Assembly (NCBI GenBank): GCA_021401465.1
Contig: JADDMT010000030.1
Coordinates: forward strand, 186,001-250,000
Length of the DNA stretch: 64,000 nucleotides
Direction: 5' to 3'
From: Teratosphaeria epicoccoides
Taxonomy: Eukaryota; Ascomycota; Dothideomycetes; Mycosphaerellales; Teratosphaeriaceae
Positions 22,454-34,639 of this stretch are shown one piece after another. The notes beneath the pieces were generated by a model. It ran no database searches, had not been told where the DNA came from, and saw only the letters and a program-made list of their open reading frames with translations. A program made the position numbers and the translations under genes. The first letter of the stretch is position 1. Every line of letters starts with the position of its first letter.

Positions 22454-22455
22454 TA

Positions 22456-23163
22456 GGCTCTCTATGCCTAGATCCCTACTAGTTAGGACTACATAGACAT
22501 TATAGCATTAGTAGTTAGGTTAGGCATCTAGGTAACTAAGAAAATCCCGATTCTATAGACATATAAACAGGTAGTTACTAACCTATAATAGGGCTACCTC
22601 TAGAAAGAAGTAGTCATGTAAGAGATAATAGCACTAGAGTTAAACTAAACCTTTGAAGTAATAGTGCTACTAAAAGGGACTAACCTAGTTACCTTAAAAT
22701 AGGTGTTTAATGTTAAATATAATACTAATAGTTTAGTTAACAAATTTAAGGCCTAACTAGTAGCCTAGGGCTTTAGTCAGAAGTTTAGGATTAACTTTAA
22801 GGATACCTTTACGCTAATTTTAAGACATAATACTACTAGACTCTTTATGGCAGTCATTTCCCTTAACGACTAGGAGCTCTACTAGGTAGATGTTAATAAT
22901 GCCTTTATAGAATCTACTCTTAAAGAGTATATCTTTATAAAGGCTCTACTAGGAGTATCTATTAATAAAAGGGAAGTACTAAGATTACTTAAGAGCCTAT
23001 ATAGCCTAAAGCAGGCAGCTTGTAACTAGCATTAGCTATGTAGGAAGGAAATCTTAAAAATAGGCTTTATCTAGAGTAAAGCTAATCTATGTCTATTTAT
23101 ACATTAGAAGAAGGAGATCTTACTTCTTGTCTATGTTAATAACATTACCCTTAGTTATTAGGA
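22456..23163 (+). pseudogene. Copia (Ty1) reverse transcriptase fragment, RIP-degraded
   Basis: The plus strand from about 22,700 gives a textbook Copia RVT_2 domain with TAG interruptions: VFNVKYNTNSLVNKFKA, LVA then GFSQKFRINFKDTFTLIL, TTRLFMAVISLND, VDVNNAFIESTLKEYIFIKA, VLRLLKSLYSLKQAACN and EILLLVYVNNITLSY. The last piece holds the usual YVDD motif as YVNN, a D-to-N transition. The N-terminal part is missing, and the fragment starts next to the right end of the outer element. Confidence 0.85.
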
Positions 23164-23880
23164 TAATACTAGCTAGCTATAGTAGTAGTAGTATACTTAT
23201 AAATACCTTGTCCTATATAGGGGTACTTTGTAATAGTACTAGTAATACTACTAGTAGTAGTAGCTATAGTATAGCGCCTAGCTACTATATACTTATATAG
23301 TACTAGAGAAACTCTAGTAGCTAGTTAGGTAGTAGAGCTATAATTAAAAAGCATGTAGGGTAAGAAGATTATTAATATCATGTAGCTAGGTATAAAATAA
23401 GGTTAAATACTATTTACTTACTTAGTAGTACTATACCTATTTAAGTGTGTATAAGGCCTTATAGATTAATATGCTAGACATATAGGCACTAGCTACAGGC
23501 TTGGCGTCACATGACCTTGCAGATATTTAAGATGCTAGATGTAAGGGTACTAGCTATAGGCTTAGTGTCATGTAACCTTGTAGATATTTCTTAGGTTATA
23601 GTATGTATGCATATGTAGCTAACTGTAATCAGCCCTGTTACAGGACTATTTACTAAGCCTTTTAGCCATGTAGGGTAGTAGTAAAAGGTTAGCATACCTT
23701 CCCTATTATAGATAGTCTGTAAGGCCTTATATATATATATAGACTCTATATATAGACAACTTACTCTTTTTAGTCTACTAAGTATGTCTGTAAGGTTACT
23801 ACGTAGACATGCTAAAGGTCCTTATTACATTAGTAGTAGTGTACGTATAGTAGGAGCTACAGCATGTTTCTGACGGCTCG
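23164..23880. other. RIP-degraded intergenic tail of the left transposon block
   Basis: No gene is visible. There is a short TA microsatellite near 23,732-23,745. A pair of similar segments near 23,475-23,530 and 23,540-23,590 (GATGCTAGA..., GGCTTRGYGTCA, ACCTTG-AGATATTT) forms an approximate 70-bp direct repeat. Base composition changes sharply near 23,880. Confidence 0.5.
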
Positions 23881-24269
23881 GCACACCTCTATCTCGCCCT
23901 ACTACTCGCTGTTAACCAACCTTATTTAAGCTGACCAGGTTGTCCAGAAGTACTCTGGCGGCCGCTGCTTCTCCTTGAGACGACTCACCGAGGTATCCAA
24001 ACAGGCTTTATATGAGAACGGACTTCCGCAGCCCATTCCTTGCCTTCGCTCCTCAAGGTACGAGTTTCCTCGCTCCGAGCGTTGCTTTGGAAGAGTTGAT
24101 ATGGGCATGGATCGGTCTAAAGGTCTCAGCTTCCACAGCAAGGTGCACCATACCGCTCGCAGTCGAGCAGCCCTTCCCATACGCAACAGAACTGATATGT
24201 GCTTATACAGAACGAGTAGTATCATGGTTACCGTTCAGGCACGGTTGACGAAAGACCATCGCTAGACCT

Positions 24270-24755
24270 GCAGCCGCAGTCGTGATCAGCGCCATCGGGA
24301 CCTTTGACATTCAAGTTGCTATCATTCTTAATCATTGCTCGAAAAGCCTCAGATACCCTCCTACTGTCTACTAACTCCCGGATCTCCCCTTTTCCCTTCA
24401 AAGTCCACACAACTTTCCTCGACGAGCTGCTCCACTTTGACCCTACTCAACTCTTCCTCCATCCTACCTCACCAGCACCACGTTCAAGCCTCTTCTCAAC
24501 CTCACTGACCAACGCCTCCATCCACCCGCCATCACTTGAAGCCCATCGACACGTCCGACACAGATCCTCAGCAGAGTCTGTCGAGTTCGTTGCGCAGTGA
24601 TTCGAGAAAGTTCTTGTCAAAAATAGTGCGCGCGTGACCTTTTTGCACAGCCGCCGCCGCCGCAGGCCTTGAAGGCGATGCCTCAAAGTCTTCCTAGTTA
24701 GGCTGCCCTCACGCTCCTCGCCATCCCCATGGTTTTCCTTTTCAAACATCGCCAT
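24270..24755 (-). pseudogene. Possible remnant of a fungal NLR-type N-terminal domain
   Basis: One minus-strand frame, broken by a TAG at 24,447-24,449, reads MEALVSEVEKRLERGAGEVG, then SSSSRKVVWTLKGKGEIREL and RRVSEAFRAMIKNDSN. A run of helical residues followed by a K-W-L-K-KGEI-type motif resembles the N-terminal domain found in many fungal NACHT or ankyrin proteins. This is a similarity of pattern only. No downstream NACHT domain was found and the frame soon ends. Confidence 0.25.
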
Positions 24756-26808
24756 GCCGTCTAGAGGCTGGCGTCTTGTACGGATCTGGCGGAGTCAGGA
24801 TCCTGCGCTTGTGTCTGACTCCTCTTGGCAATCTGAAGGGTATGTATGTCCCGTGTTCCCTAGCGCCAGAGAGGTATCATCAGTACCTGATCGACCGTCC
24901 TCTGTCGCACCCTGGGCACGATGCGCCGCCATCCTACAGTCAGGCATAAAGCTCGACTCGATGTTCCATGGAGCGACGCCTTATCTCGGCGTCTTCCTCG
25001 TCAACCTCCTCCATATGTTCGGCGCTTCCTCGACTGAACGCTTCATCGATTGAGTCCGCCGAAATGTGGTTGTTGCCTTGGAGAACTTGGCAGATCTTCC
25101 GAGCCATCATCGCCCTGCTCTATTGGCCCATGCTCATGCTGGTCTGTAGGCTTCATCGTCGCGATTAGGCGTCACGACTTCGCGTAGGATGGCAGCACAT
25201 CGGCGGGCGGCCATCGTTCTCATACACGACGCTGAGGTGCATTACCGATGCAATTTGCTTTTGGTCGACCGTTTGGAACCTGCAGCCATCGAAAAATGAG
25301 ACCGTATGTTGCCAAGTGGGAACACCCACGCGATGATCGTACAGAGTCTTCTGTGGGCGTCACGTGGTGGCTGTCGGCCAGCCTCGGCATAGGACACCAG
25401 AGAGCCCTTGGCTTCACTCAAGATCTACTCCGTGTCTCTGATTCCAGATGCATGCAACGAATGATCAGCTCCATTTGAAGTGGATTTTCCTTGAAACAGC
25501 CCATTCTTGTGTGCATTCAGCGCGCTGAAGTACAAGATCGACTGCGGGATCCGAACCATGCGCGGACTTCAGTACGATACGGGAGATCTTAGACGTGATG
25601 AGATCGCGAAGAGCACATGTACGCAAGCTGCGGGCGCATCAGTATTGTTCAGGGACTTCATATGATGGCACAACAGCTAGCGCGCGCGCTTCGTCGCATT
25701 AGTTGGCAGTAGACACGTTTCTGTACAGCAGTCCTCGCTCCACAAGGCACAACTTACAACATTGTGCCACCACCAAAAAGCTCGCAAGAAGCGTGGAGGT
25801 GGTGAGGGACAATGGCCACATCACTGATGCAGTACCCGACCTGCCTGCAAGCGAATACGCCTTTGGCGTGACAGCATATCAAACCATTTGCGCAGCCAGA
25901 AGGCGCATGAGCCAGCCGAAACGCCACCAGTGACCAAACGAACTGACCATTTCTACTTCTGCCGCGCCTTTTAAAGTGGGACTAGCATTTTAGTTTAATA
26001 AGAGCAAGTTGGAGTTCTTGGCCAACGCCGTCCTTCTGTAGAGGAAAACTTGGTGGATGCCCGCATCTAGGATCAACATGCCGAAGAAAGGACTTGACGC
26101 CGTCCGTTGTGCGCACAAAAGCGGAGCTTAGTCTGACTGGAGCTTGTTGTGTATGTACCTCCGTCAGCCAGGATGGGTCAGATATGCCCAGAGCACTACC
26201 TGGGTAGTCGTCCAGAAGAGCCTGCATGTACTCTAGCCGAAGTCAGATCTCTCTTCAATGGCCTCTGCTCGGGGTCGGGAGGCGGCCGTACAGCCACAGC
26301 TACGCGTTGCAAATCTCAGGCAGGAGCACCCTGAACGCAAGGTCGCGGAGCGCTGCGAGCTGCGCATCTTCAGGATGCATCTTGGCTGACTCTGCGGTCA
26401 ACGATCACGATCCAGGACGGCTTCCAGTGCCCGCAAATCCGGAGACTCCAAGACATGCCACGCACACGGCATGGGTATCAGGACGCTTTTGCAGCCATGG
26501 ATGCGCAGGACCGCGACCTTCAAACTCAAAATGCAATGGACCAGGTGCTCCTGCATTTCCAATACCACCACTTATTATACCCACTGCATACCTACCGGAA
26601 TGAATGACGTGACGTCACGCTGATAATCCACTTGTATCGCACTGCGTCAGCGACTGGAAAGAGCGAGATCTCTTGCCGAAGCTTCGACCTAACTCCGGCA
26701 AGTCCGCCTTCCTACCCAAACGAGCACGCAGTCAGTTCGGCGAGTCACCACTCCAAAACAAGCCTCGCTAGCAGCACGTGCATTAGGAAGGGCTGGCTAC
26801 TGCGACAC
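24756..26808. other. Ordinary-composition DNA without a gene I can support
   Basis: Only short overlapping reading frames of about 60-125 codons occur on both strands. None shows a domain, splice pattern or consistent codon use. The stretch looks like long-decayed or intergenic DNA. Confidence 0.4.
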
Positions 26809-27366
26809 ATGCGTGTTCCCCAGCCATCGGAGACCGCAGCGTCACAGCCATCGACGACAGCTTCGCAGCCACGCGTGGGAATTCCAGACGATCTCTCAGC
26901 CGACATCCAGAGGCTCAACGACCAAGTCGACGCGATACCATCATTTGAACAATTCCGGGCCATTGTCCCCCGCTTGCTTCTCCATCCAGACTCGAGCCGC
27001 AGATCTAATGCGGAACTCTTTCACAAGAAAATCTTGCACAGTATCAGTGGGCAGTATATCGAGCATATCAAGGTTGAGGGGCAGCTCAAGGTAAAAGGCG
27101 ATCGGCGCAAAGCGCGTGACAAAGATCCAAGGAGTGGCGAGAGCAAGGATTCCAAGCACATCCAGCAGAAGCTCTTTTCGCTAAACAAAGTTGCGGACTT
27201 CGCAGGTAGCCAGGCACAAGTTTGTGCAGACTTTGGCGTTCTTTCTCGTTATCAGCTAGCCAGACTCCGCACGCTCTTGACAGCAGGACATACCTATCAG
27301 CAAGTCAGCACATTATTCCGCCGTACCTACGCTGAGCTTCAGCCTAGAAAAACGAGCGTGATCAAT
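26809..27366 (+). CDS. Hypothetical protein, first exon of a possibly broken gene
   Basis: The frame is open from at least 26,632, but the first ATG is at 26,809 (MRVPQPSETAAS). The segment encodes about 186 residues: a Ser/Thr/Pro-rich start, then DDLSADIQRLNDQVDAI, FEQFRAIVPRLLLHPDS, a Lys/Arg-rich charged part and RYQLARLRTLLTAGHTYQQV, all probably helical. A plausible donor GTAAGA follows at 27,367 with a possible acceptor at 27,413. Beyond that the frame meets several stops (TAG, TAG, TGA), so the 3' part seems decayed. The next gene downstream on the same strand starts at 27,903; the two could once have been one gene. No family is recognised. Confidence 0.4.
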
Positions 27367-27902
27367 GTAAGAGTTCCTTCCCAACGGTTATGCTTCGCCA
27401 TCTGATCTCTAGTGGCATCCGTACATCTAGCAAGCCTCACGGACGTCTCATAGCCACGGATAGACTTCCGTTGCAGACATGTCTCAGCATGCTATGGCCT
27501 TACTCGCACGCTGTCAGTGATATGATAGTAGCTCCGGGTTGACGGCCGACTATCACGCTCGCGAGATGCATGTCACGGGTGAGCTCAACGATAATGGCGT
27601 CGAACGCCGCGCCCTGCAGACGCTACAAAGGAGCCTTGAACATCTGCCATAGATGGATGTCTCACACTTTTCTAATCGCCAGTAAAGGATACTGCTTAGT
27701 CGCCAACTACCAACCTCGGGCTTCTCACATTTCGTGCGACTATGCCAAAAAATGTGTGTGTAAGATCTCGTCTCTCCAGGACGCGTTGGCGCGAATGCCT
27801 TGATATGTAACCCGCTTGAGCACCGCAGCCTACGTCTCTCGTCCTCCTGACTGTCTCGATACTTACTTACTGTCCCAATTTCGACAGACAGCCTAAGAAA
27901 AG

Positions 27903-28826
27903 ATGTCGCAAACAGTTGTGAAGAAGCAAGCCTAGTGGCAAGCCAAGATAGAACACCGTGTACGCAAGCACAGGTAAACGCCACTCTACCCGACATGCAT
28001 TAACTACGACTAAACTGACTTTCTTATAGCTGTGGAGATACTCAGACGCAGCTCATCTGCCTTCTCTTCCCTGCTATGAGCACGCTCACCCGGTATCGCA
28101 CTGACGAGTGCAAGTATAGGCGATTCGGTGTCATCATGCGCAATGCTTAGATGCGATCAATCGCCGCGACAGCCTAGCCGACATCTTCTCCGCGCTTAGC
28201 CACCACTTTGAGAGGGAGGTTAAGAAAGTCGACGCATGTTTTAGGAAGCATTCAGGCTTCCGCACGTTCCAAGCTATCCTTTCGCCAGCATCTTCTTCCT
28301 CGAACGTAAAAGATTCTAGTCGCAGTTGTCCTGAGATCGACATGATGGTCAGCGCTAGTACTTTTGTTCCCGGCCCGCATATGCCACCTGGCATCGCGAA
28401 ATGGCTTGCCCAGCCGACCTTCAATGCTCTCGAGTCGGTCAGCACCGACTACCAAGCCAGCGCAGGCGCCTGCGCTCAATGGTGGACCTGAACGGCAGCA
28501 ATCGACGGAGTCTTACGACTTTGGCGCCAGCGATCCTGCCTAGATATCACTCTTGGGTTCTGTTGCAAATTTGGCGGCGAGCGCTAGTCTAAACGTCGGC
28601 ATTGCGAACAGTACATCTGATCATGCGATGCCATCTGCTAGTACCTTACATCCTGCCACCTAGGGGGGTGTCAATGGCGATTTGGAGAGAATCAATGCTG
28701 ACGACTTCATCCTCGAGGACATCAACGCCGACGCCATTGATTTCAACATTAACGCCGACGACATCAACCTCGACATCGATCTCTCCTAATTTGTGAACAG
28801 CGAGTATCTAATTAGCAGGACGTTCT
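27903..28826 (+). pseudogene. Degraded unidentified gene, paralogue of the one at 50,587-51,670
   Basis: Exon 1 (27,903-27,973, 71 nt) encodes MSQTVVKKQA, a TAG at 27,933, then WQAKIEHRVRKH. A 56-bp intron follows at 27,974-28,029 (GTAAAC, branch ACTGAC, TTATAG). Exon 2 begins CGDTQTQLICLLFPAMSTL. After a frame change near 28,135 it reads LDAINRRDSLADIFSALSHH and REVKKVDACF, then after another change near 28,485 NGDLERINADDFILEDINAD and an acidic repeat of D/N-I-N-L. The layout of a helical N-terminal half and an acidic, hydrophobic C-terminus suggests a former transcriptional regulator, but no DNA-binding domain is visible. At least one TAG and two frameshifts break it. Confidence 0.5.
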
Positions 28827-29606
28827 GACTACTTAACGGAAAGTGGATAAGTGACTAGGTAATGGAGGCTTATAAAGCACAACGCGTGTGTTTGATGATT
28901 ACCGAGATTCACAGGCTCATAGGCTTAATGGACGGACTTACGACAGACGAGTGATGAGGGACAGATCCACGTATGATGCATGATTAGGATCCGTGACATG
29001 GATATTAATGAGGAATGATCAAGCGTGAGATACACGGTGACACGAGAATACGACAGCAATTACCTAAGCGACTATTACTTTCCGTCGTCTTCTATTAATG
29101 CTCATTAGTCCTGGTTGTTGTCTGCTCCTGTCAAGTCATATATTATAGGTACAATACCCTGCCCTCGCCATTGAACTTTAGTCTATAGGCACTTTGCTCC
29201 CTGAGAGGTCTTGCTCTTCCCGATGGACCGAACCACGCCATGCTGTCGTTGTCGTGTCTACCATTCTTGCCACCAGAGATCATGCGCCGCCAAAAGTGCC
29301 TCCGCCGTACAGCCTTACTCATGTCCGATCCAGCACCAGCAGCTTAGCTGCTATGGCGGCATCCGCAATCACGCGACAGTCCATTCCGTGGAGGGTCGGA
29401 ATGCAGCGTTTGCAGCATACTACAGCGCATGACTGTCCTGCACATCTACCTTCGTATGGGATTCCGCAGATACGGCAATGATGGAACAGGAGTATTGTCA
29501 ATCGAACCTTGTCAAGCAATGGCAGTCAGAATTGCAGCAGCATGTGGACATACAATACCTGCGTGTCCTGATCCTGAAGAGTGTCGGCGTCGATGCCCCC
29601 GCTACT
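28827..29606. other. Intergenic region, no supported gene
   Basis: No coding pattern is convincing. Short frames of 60-95 codons overlap on both strands without domains. The minisatellite upstream of the JmjC gene follows. Confidence 0.4.
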
Positions 29607-30032
29607 TGTCAGCGCCGATGGTCCGTCATCAGCGCTGAGGCTTGGCAATCAGCGTCGAGGCTTGGCTATCAGCGCTGGTTTGGCTATCAGCGTCGAGGCT
29701 TGGCAATCAGCGTCGAGGCTTGGCAATCAGCGTCGAGGCTTGCCTATCAGCGTCGAGCTTTGGCTATCAGCGCTGATACGCATTCATCAGCGCTGAGGCT
29801 TGTTTATCAGCGTCGAGGCTTGCCTATCAGCGCTGATACACGTCCATCAGCACCGACGCCCATCATCAGCGCTGCGGTACCTTCATCAGCGCTGACGCCT
29901 TGCGCTGTCACCCGCTCATCAGCGCTGACGCCCACTCGTCAGCGCTGATGCTCTTTCATCACCGCCGACGCCTACTCCTCAGCGCCGACACCGTCTCATC
30001 AGTGTCGATTCATGCTCATTAGCGCCGATGTC
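29607..30032. repeat. Minisatellite of about 20-bp units upstream of the JmjC gene
   Basis: Roughly twenty imperfect tandem units of about 20-21 bp share the core ATCAGCGYYGA; the most uniform ones near 29,640-29,760 continue GGCTTGGC. Units vary by mostly single substitutions, and the array becomes more divergent toward the 3' side. It ends about 90 bp before the start codon of the JmjC gene. The units are directly adjacent without unique spacers, so this is not a CRISPR array. Confidence 0.85.
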
Positions 30033-30122
30033 CTGCACTTGCAACAGTCTCACAATTCGTACGCGCTCCGCAGTGCTTTTGTGCTTTTTGAACACTGGCC
30101 TCACTCTTGAAAGCTATGCAAG

Positions 30123-31646
30123 ATGACTCCCGGAACCATGCTCAGCGCAGCAGATCAAAGACGCAACAACAAACGCAAGATTGACAGGACAAGCCAGCGC
30201 GCTCGAATCGCTTTGAAGAAGTCACTCGGACCACGGCATCTCCCAGACGTGCAATATGAGGTACCCGATCCGCGAAATTATCCCGTTGGACTCAGATCCG
30301 ACTTGGAGCTCGCCAAACAGCTGCAGCAGCTCTCCTCACCGCCTACAACGTCTGAGCGGTTGAAAGAATTAACAGTGTCAGTAGCATCTGAGCGGCTGAA
30401 AACCGACCTGTGCAAACGCCTGCTGGACATCTTTCACGGACCCATTAGCTATGAGGTTGACATGGTCACTACAGAGGACGAGCTGACCGCTGCCCTGAAC
30501 TCCCGCTTCCACCTTATCTACATACCTGCGGGCTCAAACGTACTACCTCTCCAACGCTGCAGCATCCTGGGCCTCATTGACAGTATCCCTGCGCCCTCTG
30601 GGCAGGTCTACCTTCCCGGACTAGCGCCTGACGGAGCTGGCAATACGACTCATAATGTGGACATCCAGCTCCTTCGAGACACATTTTATCAGCCGCTCTC
30701 TGTGGACCCGGAGATGCGGTATGGTAATTACCTTGACGTCGCCAATTGGACACACACAGAATACCGTCCTCACGCGTTAAAAGATGTGTCGTTACTCCAT
30801 CGTATTCAACAGCGGCAATCCACGGCCTCCTCATGGGCTCGTGTTGGGTATAGCGGTCCGCCCACTACCCAGGATCAATGGCACATCCTGACGAATGGGC
30901 CTGGCGCCTCCCAGATGCACGTCGACAGCGCTGGTTACAGCACCTTCATCGTCGGAGTGGAAGGTAGGAAGTACTGGCATGTGCCTAAGGGTCACTGGGA
31001 TGTCGTGCGTAAGGAGTTCGCCACTATGGGCCAGAGGTACACCGGGTATTGCAAAGGCTTTTCGGTACTCAAGATTGGGCCAGGCGATTGCCTGTATGTT
31101 CGTCCATCGGACTCACAACGTCTTTGATCATGATACTGACGCTCTTTCAATAGTATCCAGGCGCCTGGCACCCCTCACGGTGTCTTCACCGAAGCTGGGC
31201 CTTGTATGATCGCTGGAGCTTTTATCTATACTGCTGCTCACTTCGCTCGTAGCCTTAAGTGTGTCCGTCTGTACTTCGAAGATCGCCTTCCAGACAACGA
31301 CGACATGAAGAAGGAGGACTACTCTAACCTCACATCGATCATTCAGCGCTTAGATTCTGATCTGTTCACTGACGCTCAGCGCGAAGAGATCGATGTCGAG
31401 ATCCATCAGCTTCTTGTAGCCGAGCAGGTGATTGTTAAGGACGACCACGGGTGGACATTGAAGCCTGCAAGTGAGCAGAGTCGTAGCAGAAAGGCGAGCA
31501 GCAAGAACCCTCGAGGAAAGGAATCTGGTGGCAAGCGGTTCGTGCTCTCTTCACCTGTAAATGCCGCCCGAGCCAGCTTCAGGGACGAGTGTCATAAATG
31601 GTGGCAGAGTCGATATCAGCGGAAGCTGGAATGGGTAGTAGCATAG
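30123..31646 (+). CDS. JmjC-domain (cupin-fold) protein, two exons
   Basis: Exon 1 is 30,123-31,093 and exon 2 is 31,154-31,646. They are joined across a 60-bp intron with a GTATGT donor, TACTGAC branch site and CAATAG acceptor. The 487-residue product has a basic N-terminus (RRNNKRKIDRTSQRARIALK) and a JmjC domain at about residues 240-350. His266 and Asp268 (QMHVDSAG) and His332 (GTPHGVF, encoded after the intron) fit the Fe(II) triad; Lys283 (EGRKYW) is the likely 2-oxoglutarate contact. A charged C-terminal part follows (DDMKKEDYSNLTSIIQRLDS). There are no internal stops, so it appears intact. JmjC proteins are dioxygenases that demethylate histones or hydroxylate proteins; the substrate here is unknown. 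Without the intron the frame would stop before the distal His. Confidence 0.85.
31094..31153 (+). other. Spliceosomal intron of the JmjC gene
   Basis: It is 60 bp long with a canonical GTATGT donor, TACTGAC branch point and TAG acceptor. Removing it keeps the frame (phase 2) and restores the third metal-binding His of the JmjC domain. Confidence 0.85.
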
Positions 31647-34639
31647 GCCTAGTAGTATCTTTGTAGATAGGCAGCCTACGGGAGGACATCATACGCAACG
31701 TATGGCAATTACCTTCCGCGAGAAGCCTAGCCAACCCCGAACTAACTGCTGATAATAGTCCCGTCTTGATCCACCGGCACCAATGTTCCTATCGTTTTGA
31801 CGGATGAGCATCAGGGAAGCTCTGTAACCAGCTTGCCGTTGGATCGAGCGTCGCTGCAGGAGATGTTGTCTCGGAGTTTGATCGGCAAGCAAGACTCAAG
31901 ATGCAAGAAACTCCACCTTCTGACGCATCTGAACAGCATATGAAAGTTGCATGGTCTCACGCGAGCAATCGACGCAACTATGGCGATCCGATGACCCAGC
32001 AGGCCGATCGCGCGCCTGCGTCTCCGGATGTGTTCGACATGTTCATCGAGAAAAATATTCATCACCGCTGACCAACAGCCTCTATCAGGGACCGAAAGCA
32101 GCTGGCATCATGTGTCTACTATGTTTGATAGTGTACTCCGAGGCCTGGCTAGAACGAGTACTATGCGGTCAGCATCTAATAGGAAGTCAGACCAGAATCT
32201 TCGGCGTCTAAGTGCTTCATAGCAGGCGATTGTTCTTGGGACCGCGAATAGGAATGTTTATGAAGCCAGACACAGCAGTGGACCAGCTGCCGATAGCACG
32301 ACAAGGTAGCTACCTCGAGAAGAGCGCCGTAGGATAACAAGAAGGTCATGAAACAGTTAGACGCGGACGGCAAGACTTTCTAGCAGGCGCAGAGGACACA
32401 TCATGCGTCATGTGCTTGGCCAAGTTCCGAACAGCATTTATCGTGCGAAAGGCTTCCAGCTTCCGATGATTACACTGCAATCTGGATACATTAGGCGACG
32501 GCTCAATGTTCCTGTCCTGAACCTGCGGACACGGAATAGCGTCCATTAATCTTTACCGCTTCCGCCGTTTGGGACGTCTGGGAAACGTCCCTCAATCTCA
32601 GCATCATGCGCCACGCACCTACCCGCTTCTAAACCATCGCCAGGTCGACTGTCATCAGCGCTGCTCACCCGACCGACCTCCCTACTGCTTTCTAGGTGGC
32701 AAATTGTCTAAGCTGTGTTCTGCCGCGTGCCTGCCAGCTCCAACTAGGGGTAACGTTCTTTCACCATGCTGATGAACGCCAGAGTAGCAATCAAAGCCGT
32801 GCTCGAGAGTCTGTACACAGTGCTGTGGAGCGGCTCTGGGGTGCCGGTGTGCGCGGTAGTTTTTTTTGATGGCTGTAGCTTGATCTGGGAACCTGAGGTG
32901 GAAGATCCATAACGCGTTGGAAAGTCTCTGTTGCATAACCTTCCTGGACTGCGCCTCGTCTGTACGAGATGTTAGATGTTTGCTGTCGTCAATCCTACAT
33001 TTTCTCTGCTCTAACCTGCTAAGCATCGGCGGATCCATTCAGCGGAGGAAAATGTATTACGCCTCGCATGAGGACACGCTGATATCTTTCTTGCTAATCA
33101 GGACTGCACATGCCAATTCATTCTCGAATGAAGCACACCATCTAACGCCATGGCAAGATCTGTTAATGCCAGGACTTTGGACATGGACGGGCCCCTTGCA
33201 CACTGTAGCTCCGTGCTATGCGCGCGTATCGGGTTTGGACGTAAAGTCACTGTCGCTTGCCTGTTCTCTGGTCTCTAACGAGCCGATTATCTCTTCCCTG
33301 CGTCCTAGGCTCATGCACACACGTTGCCGAAAACGGACTCCTTCGACGGTAGTAAGTCCCGCTAGTCAGAAGTCGAGTAGCTTTTTGCTCGCGCTTTTAA
33401 GCTCCCTCGGATTCAGGTCCCGCTTCCCTCACGCTGCCTTCTGACTTTCCGCGGGAGCTTGGCATCCTGTCCGCGCCGATAGGTCTTGCACCCGCAGTCC
33501 TGGATCGCGATCTGGGTATTGTCAGCCCGGATGTCTACGTCCTTCGACGACTCATACCTATTGCTCGTTCTCATTGAAACCTAAGGCCTGCTTATTACCT
33601 TAGGCACCGCCTCCATGCTACAGATCGAAAGCAGCAGCGGTCACAACTAGGTTCCATGGCAAAGCTACAGACTAATAGCAGTTAAGCATGGAGTCCGAGC
33701 TAGGTAGCTGTAGCGCATCTGTTGTCTTCGCCATAGGTTCAGGCGCCTCCTCGCATACCGACGATACTTCTTTTCCTCGAGCGCGCGGAGAGTACCTCAG
33801 CTTAGCCACTGTATGGCCGGTATGAACGCTTGCTGGCTAGGGCCTCAACTCAAATGCATTCGCGGTAGAGGTCCTCGATCTCGTCTCACAACCGAGTAGC
33901 AGGGTGTCTGCTTAGTACCGCGCAGGTCACACCTGGAATTGATGCAACAGTTAGTTACAGGGCGTCTTATTTCCTCTCTCTGCAGGTCTGTCTATGCAAT
34001 CGGGTTCTCACAAGTTTGGCACTTAGGTTCTTTAATCCGATCTTCGCGCCTGACTTATGCGTAGCCCGAGCTAATGCAGCTTTGTTCAATGCCAACGAAT
34101 AGAGAACTTATGCACCTTGCTTGCTGCTACTAGAGCTCTGACCAGACTGAGCTTGTTTCTTCGGCAATGACGATTGCCAAAGGGCGCTGAACGGAGTTCG
34201 ATAGCGCCTTGTAAGCGGCCGTCCCATTCGTGCTTGACGACCATCGAGTGTTGAGTGAAGAGGGTGACTGATCGTGAATCCTTATGCAAGCCTGCTTCTC
34301 TACTCCCTTCGTTGATTGCTGCGAAATGGCAGAGCCTCATCTTTGCAGATGTGGACACAAATGAAAAGCCGCGGAGCTGCCATGTCGGCTTTTCCTAGAA
34401 GACAACTACTCCTGCGGTTTGCGATTAAACACAGGCAGACTCACAAACCTCGCAGGAAGACGTGTGCCTTTCCTGCCATATAACGCCCACGAGATATCAC
34501 ACCTCTCAGCTATGTCTCTGATAGGCGTGCTTCCCTGCAACAGCACCTCCGTCGACATCGCTGTTTGAGCCGATATTCCAGAGAGTGAAATCGTCATTGG
34601 CAAAGTCGACTGCGCGGATTTTGGCCTCGCAGTGAGGCC
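31647..34639. other. Ordinary-composition DNA without a supported gene
   Basis: Reading frames are short and overlapping. The longest (32,917-33,444, plus strand, 175 codons, non-ATG context and no domain) is not convincing. There is a T8 run near 32,860. The region may be old decayed coding DNA. Confidence 0.4.

Noticed and set aside
29478..29948. 156-codon ORF across the minisatellite
   Set aside because: It is produced by translation of the repeat itself (period near 21 bp) and has no other coding feature.
29607..30032. CRISPR-like array
   Set aside because: Units are contiguous 20-21-bp tandem repeats without unique spacers, in an intron-containing eukaryotic context.
32917..33444. 175-codon plus-strand ORF
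   Set aside because: It has no domain, no clear initiation context and no consistent neighbouring exons; open by chance in ordinary-composition DNA.
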